Part shown: positions 23,582 to 30,878 of the stretch, piece by piece
Layout of the letters: every line of letters starts with the position of its first letter
How positions within the stretch are numbered: position 1 is the first letter of the stretch
Source of the DNA: Spirochaetia bacterium
Lineage (GTDB): Bacteria; Spirochaetota; Spirochaetia; PWKH01
NCBI GenBank assembly: GCA_007116075.1
Contig: SKJE01000098.1
Location: 1-42,253, forward strand
Length of the DNA stretch: 42,253 nt
Reading direction: 5' to 3'
Program-made: the position numbers and the translations under genes
The notes under the pieces: model-generated
The model's database searches: none
What the model saw: the letters and a program-made list of their open reading frames with translations, nothing else
Told to the model about the DNA's origin: nothing

Positions 23582-25333
23582 ATGGAACAAGAGAAAGCAC
23601 AGTGGACCCAGTATATCGCATCAGTACTTGCAGATCTTGCCCAACAGCGGGGGATAGATCCCGCTTTGCTTGAGCAGATACCGGTGGTGGTGCAGAAACC
23701 TCCTAAGCCGGAACTGGGTGACCTGGCTGTTCCCCTGTTTCCCTTTGCCAGAGTATTCCGTTGTCCCCCCCAGCAGATTGCAGAAGAGACTGCCCGCCTG
23801 CTGGCCGACAAGGGCGGCAGTGTCCGCAGTGAAGGCGGGTATGTGAACATAACCATCGAGCTTGGCGACAGTGCCTCAAAACTTTTTGAACAGATTTTTG
23901 ACCGGCAGGAGCGCTACGGACACACCGATGCGCTAAAAGGGGTTCGGGCCATGGTGGAGTTCTCCTGTCCAAATACTAATAAGCCCCTGCACCTGGGACA
24001 CCTGCGCAACGACTCCCTTGGGTTCAGCGTAGCGCGGATTCTCGAGGCCAATGGAGCTGAGGTGCGCCGGGTAAACCTGATCAACGACCGGGGTATTCAT
24101 ATCTGCAAGTCCATGCTTGCATATAAGACCTTCGGGAAGGGAAAGACCCCGGAAAGTGAGGGGGTTAAGAGCGATCACTTCGTGGGAAATTACTATGTGA
24201 AGTTTGCCCAGTGGGCCAAGACAGAGCCGGATGCTGAAAAAGAGGCCCAGCGTATGCTCCAGGACTGGGAGCGGGGAGATGAGTCTACCGTAGCACTATG
24301 GAAGCTCATGAACCGGTGGACCGTCGAGGGGATTGAAGAGACCTACCGGAAGACCCGGATCGCCTTTGATGATGTATATTATGAGAGTCAAACCTACTCC
24401 CGGGGACGGGACGAGGTGCTGAAGGGACTTGAGTCGAATGCATTCTACCGGGACGAAGAGGGAACTGTCTGGGTTGACCTTGAGCATATAGGGCTGGACA
24501 AGAAGGTTCTTCTCCGCAAGGACGGCACCAGCCTCTACCTTACCCAGGACATCGGGACTGCAATCCTGCGCCATGAGCAGTGGCCCTTCGATATGATGGT
24601 CTATGTGGTGGGTAACGAACAGCAGTACCATTTTACCGTGCTCTTTCACGTACTGAGCATGCTGGGATACTCCTGGGCGGACCGGATGTACCATCTCTCC
24701 TACGGTATGGTGAACCTTCCCGAGGGGAAAATGAAATCCCGGGAGGGCACTGTAGTTGATGCGGATGATCTGATTGCTGAGCTGGAGCGGATGGCCCGGC
24801 AGGAGATTATAGACAAGGGCAGGGAGGACCAGGTAGGGAACCTTGATACCACCGCAGAGGAGATAGCCCTGGGGGCACTCAACTACTACCTCCTGCAGAC
24901 TACAGCCGCAAAGGATATGGTCTTTGACCCGAAGAAGTCCATCGAATTTAACGGTAATACAGGACCCTATCTCCAATATATGGGTGCCCGGCTGAGCAGC
25001 ATGATCAAAAAACACAGTGAGCGCTTCGGGGAGACCTCCGGACCAGTTGATATGTCCCTGCTGACCCTGCAGGACGAGCGGGAGCTCATTAAGATTACAG
25101 CCCGATTCCCTGGTGCGGTGCGCCAGGCAGGGGAGGATAAAAATCCTTCAGTGATCGCCACATATCTCTATGAGATGACCAGGACCTTCAGCCGGTTCTA
25201 CCACGACACACCGGTGCTGCGTGCCGAAAGTCCTGAACTCATGGCTGCCCGGATAACCCTCTGCAAAGGGGTGCTGCAGGTGCTGAAAAACGGCTGTGAT
25301 TTGCTGGGGATGCCCTTTCTTAAAAGCATGTAG
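23582..25333 (+). CDS. argS: Arginyl-tRNA synthetase
   Basis: A 583-residue class I synthetase charging tRNA-Arg. It has an N-terminal Add1-type domain (about 1-110), the HIGH-type signature NKPLHLGHLRND following SCPNT, and a KMSKS equivalent GKMKSREGTVV. A C-terminal DALR anticodon-binding domain begins around IKITARFPGAVRQAGEDKNPSVIATYLYEMTRTFSRFY. An AAGGA precedes the ATG. The start lies 42 bp after mtaB on the same strand. Confidence 0.96.
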   Translation: MEQEKAQWTQYIASVLADLAQQRGIDPALLEQIPVVVQKPPKPELGDLAVPLFPFARVFRCPPQQIAEETARLLADKGGSVRSEGGYVNITIELGDSASKLFEQIFDRQERYGHTDALKGVRAMVEFSCPNTNKPLHLGHLRNDSLGFSVARILEANGAEVRRVNLINDRGIHICKSMLAYKTFGKGKTPESEGVKSDHFVGNYYVKFAQWAKTEPDAEKEAQRMLQDWERGDESTVALWKLMNRWTVEGIEETYRKTRIAFDDVYYESQTYSRGRDEVLKGLESNAFYRDEEGTVWVDLEHIGLDKKVLLRKDGTSLYLTQDIGTAILRHEQWPFDMMVYVVGNEQQYHFTVLFHVLSMLGYSWADRMYHLSYGMVNLPEGKMKSREGTVVDADDLIAELERMARQEIIDKGREDQVGNLDTTAEEIALGALNYYLLQTTAAKDMVFDPKKSIEFNGNTGPYLQYMGARLSSMIKKHSERFGETSGPVDMSLLTLQDERELIKITARFPGAVRQAGEDKNPSVIATYLYEMTRTFSRFYHDTPVLRAESPELMAARITLCKGVLQVLKNGCDLLGMPFLKSM

Positions 25334-25337
25334 TCTC

Positions 25338-25367
25338 TTGACCTCATGGCGCTCATTGTGGTATAAC
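25338..25367 (+). promoter_or_regulatory. Probable promoter of the rplU operon
   Basis: TTGACC (25338-25343), an 18-bp spacer and TATAAC (25362-25367), 34 bp before the rplU ATG. The leader would be about 27 nt and contain AAGGAAG as RBS. Confidence 0.55.
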
Positions 25368-25401
25368 CTAGCCTGCATATCTTATGATAAGGAAGTAGTT
25401 C

Positions 25402-25713
25402 ATGTACGTACTGATTGAGATTCTAGGCAAGCAATACAAGGTAGAGGAAGGAACTCTGCTGAAGGTCGATAAGATCGATAAAGAAGCTGGAGCGAAGGTT
25501 GAGTTCGATTCTGTACTGCTGGTGAAGGATGGTGAGAAGACTGCCGTGGGAACCCCCTATGTTAAGGGAGCGAAGGTATCCGCAGTGGTTGAGGACCAGG
25601 TGAAGGGTGACAAAATGTTGATCTACAAGTTCAAGAAAAGAAAGGGCTACCGTAGAAAACAGGGTCATCGTCAGCAGTATTCAGTGATTAAAATAGATAA
25701 GATTACCGCATAG
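25402..25713 (+). CDS. rplU: 50S ribosomal protein bL21
   Basis: 103 residues, the normal bL21 length. It opens [25 protein letters not shown], and the C-terminal [23 protein letters not shown] is the conserved rRNA-binding motif. First gene of the rplU-rpmA-obgE block, preceded by a plausible promoter and an AAGGAAG RBS. In other bacteria a cysteine-protease gene often lies between L21 and L27 when L27 has an N-terminal extension; here there is none and L27 needs no cleavage. Confidence 0.96.
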   Translation: MYVLIEILGKQYKVEEGTLLKVDKIDKEAGAKVEFDSVLLVKDGEKTAVGTPYVKGAKVSAVVEDQVKGDKMLIYKFKKRKGYRRKQGHRQQYSVIKIDKITA

Positions 25714-25727
25714 AAGGGAGAGGTGCT

Positions 25728-25988
25728 ATGGCTCATAAAAAAGGTGGCGGAAGCTCCAAAAACGGAAGAGATTCCCATGCCCAGAGACTGGGAGTAAAAC
25801 GCGGCGGTGGCCAGGAGGTCAAGGCCGGTGAGATTATTGTGCGTCAGCGGGGAACAAGGATTCACCCTGGTGAGTTTGTGGGAAAGGGAAAGGATGATAC
25901 CCTCTTCGCTAAAGAAGCCGGTCGTATCGTGTTTTTCAAGAGAATGAACCGAAGCTACGTACGAATCGATACCGCTATACAAGCATAA
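25728..25988 (+). CDS. rpmA: 50S ribosomal protein bL27
   Basis: 86 residues. The N terminus [16 protein letters not shown] is the flexible arm that reaches the peptidyl-transferase centre, in the mature-start form of Gram-negative L27 rather than the cleaved Firmicutes form. [21 protein letters not shown] and [10 protein letters not shown] are conserved. GAGAGGTG precedes the ATG; 14 bp after rplU. Confidence 0.96.
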   Translation: MAHKKGGGSSKNGRDSHAQRLGVKRGGGQEVKAGEIIVRQRGTRIHPGEFVGKGKDDTLFAKEAGRIVFFKRMNRSYVRIDTAIQA

Positions 25989-26007
25989 GTGCCTGGTTCA
26001 GGCACTT
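25987..26007 (+). other. Hairpin between rpmA and obgE
   Basis: AAGTGCCTG-GTT-CAGGCACTT: perfect 9-bp stem, 3-nt loop, starting in the rpmA stop codon and ending 7 nt before the obgE ATG. No U-run follows, so it is not a standard terminator. It may be a processing or attenuation site. It occupies the place where an obgE Shine-Dalgarno would be expected, and none is visible. Confidence 0.55.
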
Positions 26008-26014
26008 CAAATCA

Positions 26015-26998
26015 ATGTTTGGTTTTATAGATGAGACAGTATTAGATGTTGCCTCCGGCCACGGGGGCAGCGGCTCAGTTTCCTTCCGGAGGGAGAAGTA
26101 TGTCCCAAGGGGAGGTCCCGACGGTGGGGATGGCGGTAAAGGGGGCAATGTGGTCTTTCATGTCCGCAGCAACCTGAGGACCCTGGCCCATCTGCGGAAC
26201 AACCAGCAGTACTATGCCCAGCGGGGAGAACAGGGGCAGGGAAGGAAAAAGCACGGCCGTGACGGAGCGGATGTTGTAATTGATGTCCCGCCGGGAACCC
26301 TCATAAAGGATGCAGATACTGGAGCTCTTATCAAGGACCTCACCGGAGAAGAGGATACCTGGGTCTTTCTTAAGGGCGGCAGAGGCGGAAAGGGTAACTG
26401 GCATTTCCGCACCGCAACCAGACAGGCCCCCAGGTTTGCCCAGTCCGGAGAGCCCGGAGAGCAGCGTACACTTGCTGTGGAGCTGCGTATCATTGCGGAT
26501 ATCGGGTTCGTCGGATTTCCCAATGCAGGGAAGTCTTCCCTGCTCAATTACTTGACCAACGCCCATTCAAAGGTTGCAGGGTATCCATTTACCACGAAGA
26601 TTCCCCATCTCGGGGTGTTCTCCTATGACGACCAGGTGATAACCCTTGCTGATATCCCGGGGATTATTGAAGGAGCAAGCAAAGGTTCGGGCCTTGGATT
26701 TACCTTCCTCAGGCATATCTCCCGAACCTCTGGTATCGCCTATCTGATAGACCTTTCCGATGAGCAGTACCTGGAAGCTTACTATAAACTGCACCATGAG
26801 CTGGAGAGCTACAGCAAAGAACTGGCGGATAAACCGAAGGTGGTCATTGCCAGCAAACTGGATCTCGATGAAACCGGTGAGCGCTATACTGAACTGCAGA
26901 AGCTTTTCCCGGATACCCGGGTGATTGGAATTTCCGTGTTTGACGGCAGGGGTATTGATGAGGTGCGCAGGGCTTTTATCAGTTTGGTGGGATCATGA
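26015..26998 (+). CDS. obgE: GTPase Obg
   Basis: A 327-residue essential GTPase in 50S assembly and stress control. The glycine-rich Obg fold is in the N-terminal half (about 1-158: SVSFRREKYVPRGGPDGGDGGKGG). The G domain has G1 GFPNAGKSSLL, G3 DIPGIIEGAS and G4 SKLD. The C-terminal OCT extension seen in some species is missing, giving the short form. No RBS is visible, and a stable hairpin lies directly upstream, so translation may depend on reinitiation after rpmA. It overlaps nadD by ATGA. Confidence 0.95.
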   Translation: MFGFIDETVLDVASGHGGSGSVSFRREKYVPRGGPDGGDGGKGGNVVFHVRSNLRTLAHLRNNQQYYAQRGEQGQGRKKHGRDGADVVIDVPPGTLIKDADTGALIKDLTGEEDTWVFLKGGRGGKGNWHFRTATRQAPRFAQSGEPGEQRTLAVELRIIADIGFVGFPNAGKSSLLNYLTNAHSKVAGYPFTTKIPHLGVFSYDDQVITLADIPGIIEGASKGSGLGFTFLRHISRTSGIAYLIDLSDEQYLEAYYKLHHELESYSKELADKPKVVIASKLDLDETGERYTELQKLFPDTRVIGISVFDGRGIDEVRRAFISLVGS

Positions 26999-27600
26999 AT
27001 GTACTGTGCTTCGGGGGATCCTTCGATCCTCCCCACCGGGGACACGAACTGCTGCTCAGGGAAGTGCAGCGACAGTTCACCTATGACCTGATTGTAGTAG
27101 TTCCGGTCAATATCCCTGCCCACAAACAGGTGGACCATGAGATTGATCCCCTCTATCGTCTGGAGATGGCCAGGATTGCTTTTTCCGGTATCCCCCAATG
27201 TGTGGTTGATGACCGGGAGATGAGTCGAGGCGGTGTTTCCTACACCTACCAGACTATTCTCGAACTTGAAACACACTGGCAGCCCACTGAGCCGATAACC
27301 CTGCTGGTCGGTTATGATCTTGTGCCGGGTCTCAAAAGGTGGAAAGAGTGGGAACAGCTGCGCAGCAGGGTCCGCTTCCTCATAGCCCATCGGGAAAACG
27401 AGCATATCGACTCCTCCCTGCTTGAGGGTGTCAGCTGGGACAGTCTTGATAATCCCCAGGTGGATGTGTCCTCCGGGATGGTCAGGTCAGTGTGCACCAG
27501 AGGCGGTGATATCAGCGGGTATGTATCGCCGGAGGTTGAGCGCTATATTATCCAGCGGGGGCTGTATGGATATCATAGAGCTGATACGTCACAAAATTGA
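26995..27600 (+). CDS. nadD: Nicotinate-nucleotide adenylyltransferase
   Basis: 201 residues. Makes nicotinate adenine dinucleotide from NaMN and ATP in NAD synthesis. The nucleotidyltransferase signature GGSFDPPHRGHE (HxGH) is at residues 6-17, and the C-terminal SSGMVRSVCTRGGDISGYVSPEVERYI corresponds to the ISSTxIR motif, here in the form VSSGMVRS. Start overlaps the obgE stop by 4 nt; the 3' end overlaps yqeK by 35 nt. Confidence 0.92.
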   Translation: MNVLCFGGSFDPPHRGHELLLREVQRQFTYDLIVVVPVNIPAHKQVDHEIDPLYRLEMARIAFSGIPQCVVDDREMSRGGVSYTYQTILELETHWQPTEPITLLVGYDLVPGLKRWKEWEQLRSRVRFLIAHRENEHIDSSLLEGVSWDSLDNPQVDVSSGMVRSVCTRGGDISGYVSPEVERYIIQRGLYGYHRADTSQN

Positions 27601-28138
27601 ATCGACCCTCTCTTCCCGTCGATTGGATCATACCCATGGCACAGCCCAGGTCTGCCTGTACCTGGCAGACCGGTTCTCTCTGGATTTCCACAGTGCTCTT
27701 ATTGCATCCCTCTGGCATGACTGCTGCAGGGAGTGGGACTCCCGGCGACTGAAGCACTATGTCAGTCGCTTTGCACTGGAGATTACCCCCCTGGAAGAGC
27801 GGGAGGTACAGCTGCTTCATGGCCCTGCAGCTGCCTGCAGGCTCTTCCATGAGCTCTCCTGCAGGAATTGGGACATCTGGAGGGCTGTACGATGGCATAC
27901 CACCGGAAGTACCCGGATGGGAAGCCTCGGTTACGCACTTTTTGTGGCAGATTTTATCGAACCCCACCGGAGCCATCTGGATGACCTCCAGCGGGAGCAG
28001 CTGCTTTCCCTGGATACCCTGGAGGAGATGATGCTGCATATCTACCGTATGCAGTTTGCCTGGTTCGAGCACCAGCAGATCTGCATCGAAGAGGAAAGCC
28101 TGGGGCTGTACCGGCAGCTTGAGGAGCGTTGGGCATGA
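27566..28138 (+). CDS. yqeK: HD-domain protein YqeK (Ap4A hydrolase-like)
   Basis: 190 residues of the YqeK family, HD phosphohydrolases shown in Firmicutes to cleave diadenosine tetraphosphate symmetrically. Metal-ligand motifs: DHTHGTAQVCLYLADRF, the HD in ASLWHDCCREWD, HGPAAACRLF, VRWHTTGSTRMGSLGYALFVADFIEPHR (His and Asp ligands). The frame is open further upstream, but the ATG at 27566 matches the family start (MDIIELIRHKIESTLSSRR) and has GCGGGGG before it. NadD-YqeK adjacency is widely conserved. The stop overlaps the next ATG by 4 nt. Confidence 0.88.
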   Translation: MDIIELIRHKIESTLSSRRLDHTHGTAQVCLYLADRFSLDFHSALIASLWHDCCREWDSRRLKHYVSRFALEITPLEEREVQLLHGPAAACRLFHELSCRNWDIWRAVRWHTTGSTRMGSLGYALFVADFIEPHRSHLDDLQREQLLSLDTLEEMMLHIYRMQFAWFEHQQICIEEESLGLYRQLEERWA

Positions 28139-28719
28139 GAGGGGTATTTCTCGGGTTCATCATGATCCTGCTCATCAGCTGCGGACTTTCCATGCCGGGA
28201 AGCTCCTCCCTGACGGTGGTGGTGGTTGAACAGGAGCTGCACCTGCTCTTTCTTCCTTCCCGGGGGAATTCCCGGGGGGCGCTGCTGTATATTGAGCCGA
28301 GCTGGACGGAAGGCCTGGAAGTAAGCAACAGCCGGGATCTGCAGGAATTTCTCGGAATCCGGCCGACTCGGATATATGTCGTGGATGATCTTGAACGTCT
28401 GGGACGGTTCTCCCGCCTGCTGGAGCGGCTTGCGGGATTTGACTCAGCAGGAATTTTTTCGTATGGTAGGGCATCACCGCAGTTCTGGGACCTGCTTACT
28501 GGTCATGCGGCGCTGCTTGCAGATAATGAGGTGCTTCCAATGCTGGAGGGTCTCTACGATGCTGACCAAATATCTTCCAAGGTTCTGGGAGAGGGGTTTC
28601 GGAGGCTGTCCCAGCTTGAGCAGCCCCTGGTTCATATTGATGCAGTTTCTCCGGAAGGTTCCAAGGAGCTGCTGCAGCTTCAGATTTCACAGATACGTGC
28701 CGGTATAGAAGGAGAATGA
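28135..28719 (+). CDS. Probable lipoprotein of unknown function
   Basis: 194 residues that I do not recognise. The N terminus MRGVFLGFIMILLISCGLS is a short signal peptide ending in a lipobox-like LISC, so it is probably anchored in a membrane with its body in the periplasm. The rest is mixed alpha/beta-looking sequence without clear motifs. The slot between yqeK and rsfS is often held by a LytR-CpsA-Psr protein; I see no LCP signature, and this protein is short for that family, so a reduced or unrelated replacement is possible. The ATG at 28135 has GAGGAG 8 nt upstream and overlaps the yqeK stop. Confidence 0.7.
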   Translation: MRGVFLGFIMILLISCGLSMPGSSSLTVVVVEQELHLLFLPSRGNSRGALLYIEPSWTEGLEVSNSRDLQEFLGIRPTRIYVVDDLERLGRFSRLLERLAGFDSAGIFSYGRASPQFWDLLTGHAALLADNEVLPMLEGLYDADQISSKVLGEGFRRLSQLEQPLVHIDAVSPEGSKELLQLQISQIRAGIEGE

Positions 28720-28724
28720 TACCT

Positions 28725-29072
28725 ATGGATATACACCAGATTGCAAGAGAGGCCGCCCTGTTTCTTGATGACCATAAGGGAGAGCAGACAGTACTCCTGG
28801 ATGTCACCGAGGCGAGCGGGTGGACCGATTACTTTCTTATTACCACCGTCCGAAGTGCCGGACATATGCGCGGTCTGATCAGGGAGCTCAGGGGATTTCT
28901 TCATGAACGTGACATCTCTCTTCACCACGGCGGGAAGGGAGATGTCGACGAAGGCTGGGAGCTGATCGACTGCGGCGACATGGTGATACACTTAATGTCT
29001 GAAGAGTACCGGGAATTTTATGATCTGGAGCATCTCTGGTATACCGGCAGGAAAATCACCTATTCTTCGTAG
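28725..29072 (+). CDS. rsfS: Ribosomal silencing factor
   Basis: 115 residues. Binds uL14 and blocks 30S-50S joining when nutrients are low. Family motifs: ASGWTDYFLITTVRSAGHMRGL, GGKGDVDEGWELIDCGDMVIHLMSEEYREFYDLEHLW. The ATG at 28725 lies 10 nt after AAGGAG; the alternative ATG at 28716 is too close to it. Last gene of the rplU operon. Its last 13 bp overlap the stop end of the convergent hyperacidic gene. Confidence 0.93.
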   Translation: MDIHQIAREAALFLDDHKGEQTVLLDVTEASGWTDYFLITTVRSAGHMRGLIRELRGFLHERDISLHHGGKGDVDEGWELIDCGDMVIHLMSEEYREFYDLEHLWYTGRKITYSS

Positions 29073-29314
29073 TCAAAGAGGTCTAAGGCGGTGTCCTCCA
29101 CATCGTCTTCGTGCTCTTCGATGATAAACCCCTCTTCCTGAAGATATTCCTCGTCAAGTTCATCGGTGATGCTGTCGTCATCAACCGAAGGATCATACTC
29201 ATCATCGAGATCATCCTGATCATACTCAAGCGGGTATTCTTCAAAATCGTCCTCTACGTCCTCGCTGTCGTAGAGATAGTCGTCTATTGGATCTTCTTCA
29301 TCGAACAGGTACAT
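29060..29314 (-). CDS. Hyperacidic 84-residue protein of unknown function
   Basis: Of 84 residues, 43 are Asp or Glu, with one His and no Lys, Arg or Cys. Tyr, Leu, Phe and Ile are spaced regularly among the acidic runs (EYPLEYDQDDLDDEYD), so it may fold or wrap around a basic partner. I do not recognise it. Evidence that it is a real gene: a GGAGGG Shine-Dalgarno 6 nt before the ATG and a TTGACT-N17-TAAGAT promoter at 29335-29363. A low-complexity frame on the opposite strand has no such signals. Candidate roles, all inference: nucleic-acid mimic, chaperone for basic ribosomal proteins, or cation buffer. It is convergent with rsfS and divergent from ispE. Confidence 0.75.
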   Translation of the reverse strand: MYLFDEEDPIDDYLYDSEDVEDDFEEYPLEYDQDDLDDEYDPSVDDDSITDELDEEYLQEEGFIIEEHEDDVEDTALDLFDYEE

Positions 29315-29334
29315 GATATTCCCTCCATTTCTTA

Positions 29335-29363
29335 ATCTTAGTAACTGTCCTCATGGGAGTCAA
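29335..29363 (-). promoter_or_regulatory. Promoter of the hyperacidic gene
   Basis: Minus strand TTGACT (29363-29358), a 17-bp spacer and TAAGAT (29340-29335). The start is expected near 29328, leaving a 14-nt leader that contains the GGAGGG RBS. Back to back with the ispE promoter, with only 16 bp between the two -35 boxes. Confidence 0.6.
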
Positions 29364-29379
29364 TAGTGAAAAAGAAAAA

Positions 29380-29408
29380 TTGACAGACAGCTTGTTTTTC
29401 TCTATGCT
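29380..29408 (+). promoter_or_regulatory. Promoter of ispE, probably leaderless
   Basis: TTGACA (29380-29385), a 17-bp spacer and TATGCT (29403-29408). The expected start (about 29415) is 2 nt from the ispE ATG at 29417, and no Shine-Dalgarno precedes either this ATG or the next in-frame one at 29429. Confidence 0.6.
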
Positions 29409-29416
29409 TTGGCAGA

Positions 29417-30313
29417 ATGAATAGTGAAATGACTGTGCATACCCCGGCGAAAATCAATATCCTCCTGGAAATCGGGCCGAAGCTCTCATCAGGGTTTCAT
29501 GAACTCCACTCCCTGTTTCTTATGGTAGATCTCTTGGATACCCTCCAGGTTACCCTCATACCTGATTCCAGTGAATGCAGGATTGAGTCCGGACCGCTGC
29601 AGCTTCCGGGGCACAATACACTGGTACACGCATGGGATCTATTCTGCAGAGACATCGGCCGACCGTTAGGTTGTAGGGCTGTTCTTAAGAAACGGATTCC
29701 TTCGGGAGCAGGACTTGGTGGAGGCTCCTCCAACGGAGCTGGAATGCTGCGGGTGCTCAATGAGCTGTTGGGGCGTCCGGTGAGTGAGTCCCGGCTTTTG
29801 GAACTTGCCCGGAACGTTGGTAGTGATGTGCCCTTTTTCCTGGGCAGTCCAGCCGCTTGGGTGGAGGGAACCGGTGAAGTATTGAAGAGCATCCAGGTCA
29901 GGGAGTTTTATGTGATGCTCTTGAAGCCCGATATTGACATTTCAACCCCCTGGGCCTACCAGGCCCTCGATGCATATCGGGGAGAGGATGCGGATAACTG
30001 CACCTTCAAGACCCTCAGATCAGACTGTATCACGTCCTACGAGCAGCGTCCTCCCGCCCAATGGAAATTCTTTAATTCCTTTGAACCTGTGCTGGATGAC
30101 CGGTATCCTGAAGTTTCGGAACTTCGGAGGATGCTCATCCAATGCGGAGCCACATATACGGGCATAAGCGGGAGCGGTTCAGCAGTGTTCGGGTTTTTCA
30201 ATACCAGAGAAGATATTTCATTATGTGAAAGGTCTCTCCAGCATATAACCTCTTGGAGACAATGTGTAAAAACTCTTGCTAAGAGCCCGATTGAGGTTTA
30301 CAATACGTTGTAG
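29417..30313 (+). CDS. ispE: 4-diphosphocytidyl-2-C-methyl-D-erythritol kinase
   Basis: A 298-residue GHMP kinase of the MEP isoprenoid pathway, phosphorylating CDP-ME. Motifs: TPAKINILLEIGPKLSSGFHELHSLF (substrate Lys/His region), the ATP loop IPSGAGLGGGSSNGAGML, DVPFFLGSPAAWVEGTGE, and the C-terminal GISGSGSAVFG. The presence of the MEP pathway separates this organism from Borrelia, which uses mevalonate. The promoter is immediately upstream with no room for an RBS. spoVG follows after 35 bp, a pairing also seen in Bacillus (ispE near spoVG). Confidence 0.94.
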   Translation: MNSEMTVHTPAKINILLEIGPKLSSGFHELHSLFLMVDLLDTLQVTLIPDSSECRIESGPLQLPGHNTLVHAWDLFCRDIGRPLGCRAVLKKRIPSGAGLGGGSSNGAGMLRVLNELLGRPVSESRLLELARNVGSDVPFFLGSPAAWVEGTGEVLKSIQVREFYVMLLKPDIDISTPWAYQALDAYRGEDADNCTFKTLRSDCITSYEQRPPAQWKFFNSFEPVLDDRYPEVSELRRMLIQCGATYTGISGSGSAVFGFFNTREDISLCERSLQHITSWRQCVKTLAKSPIEVYNTL

Positions 30314-30348
30314 GTGTGTGATTTGAAGCAAACTCATGGAGGGGACCT

Positions 30349-30624
30349 ATGGAAATTACTGATATCCGCGTTCGGAAGGTGACAACAGACGGAAAATTAA
30401 AGGCGTACGTGACGGTGACCTTCGACAATGAATTTGTCGTTCATAATGTGAAGGTGATCGAAGGCAAGAATGGTGCTTTTATTGCTATGCCGAGCAGAAA
30501 AACGAAAAGCGGAGAATACAAAGATGTGGCCCATCCGATCAATTCCGATTTTCGAGGAGCCCTGCAGGAACGTATCCTTCAGGAATATGAAAACACTCCT
30601 GACACGCCCTCAGGTGAAGAGTAG
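30349..30624 (+). CDS. spoVG: SpoVG regulatory protein
   Basis: A 91-residue SpoVG, a small dimeric DNA/RNA-binding regulator conserved in Firmicutes and spirochaetes (in Borrelia it binds DNA and RNA). [42 protein letters not shown] and [21 protein letters not shown] are nearly diagnostic. The ATG follows TGGAGGGG at good spacing. Followed by a gap with a TATAAT promoter and tRNA-Gln. Confidence 0.96.
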   Translation: MEITDIRVRKVTTDGKLKAYVTVTFDNEFVVHNVKVIEGKNGAFIAMPSRKTKSGEYKDVAHPINSDFRGALQERILQEYENTPDTPSGEE

Positions 30625-30653
30625 GAGGGGGCAAAAAAGAACTAAGGATACTA

Positions 30654-30680
30654 TAGACATAAATCTTAAAAATGTATAAT
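30654..30680 (+). promoter_or_regulatory. Possible promoter of tRNA-Gln/rplY
   Basis: A perfect TATAAT (30675-30680) with a weak TAGACA -35 at a short 15-bp spacing. The start would be near 30687, about 50 nt before the tRNA. Confidence 0.45.
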
Positions 30681-30709
30681 CTTACAAAGGCATTATACCT
30701 CTGAAAAGC

Positions 30710-30731
30710 ACAGGGCAGCGTGCTGTCCTGT
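30710..30731 (+). other. Hairpin upstream of tRNA-Gln
   Basis: ACAGGGCAG-CGTG-CTGTCCTGT, a 9-bp stem with one G-U pair and a 4-nt loop, 6 nt before the tRNA. No U-run follows, so a leader or processing structure is more likely than a terminator. Confidence 0.4.
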
Positions 30732-30737
30732 TCATAT

Positions 30738-30810
30738 TGGGGCGTCGTCAAGCGGTAAAGACACCGGTTTTTGGTGCCGGGATGCGCAGGTTCGAATCCT
30801 GCCGCCCCAG
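30738..30810 (+). tRNA. tRNA-Gln (anticodon TTG)
   Basis: Cloverleaf with acceptor arms TGGGGCG/CGCCCCA, anticodon loop TTTTGGT-type within CCGG-TTTTTGG-T, giving TTG, and T-arm GCAGGTTCGAATCCTGC. The discriminator is G, as usual for tRNA-Gln. CCA is not encoded. It lies between spoVG and rplY on the same strand. Confidence 0.93.
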
Positions 30811-30878
30811 TATAGCGCGGGTATCGCCTACGGGCGGGATCATGTATAAGAGTAACTTGTATAAGAAAGGAGTTTTCC

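Noticed and set aside
29111-29335. Plus-strand 74-codon frame opposite the hyperacidic gene
   Set aside because: Highly hydrophobic translation is the expected mirror of Asp/Glu codons; it has no RBS, whereas the minus strand has both RBS and promoter.
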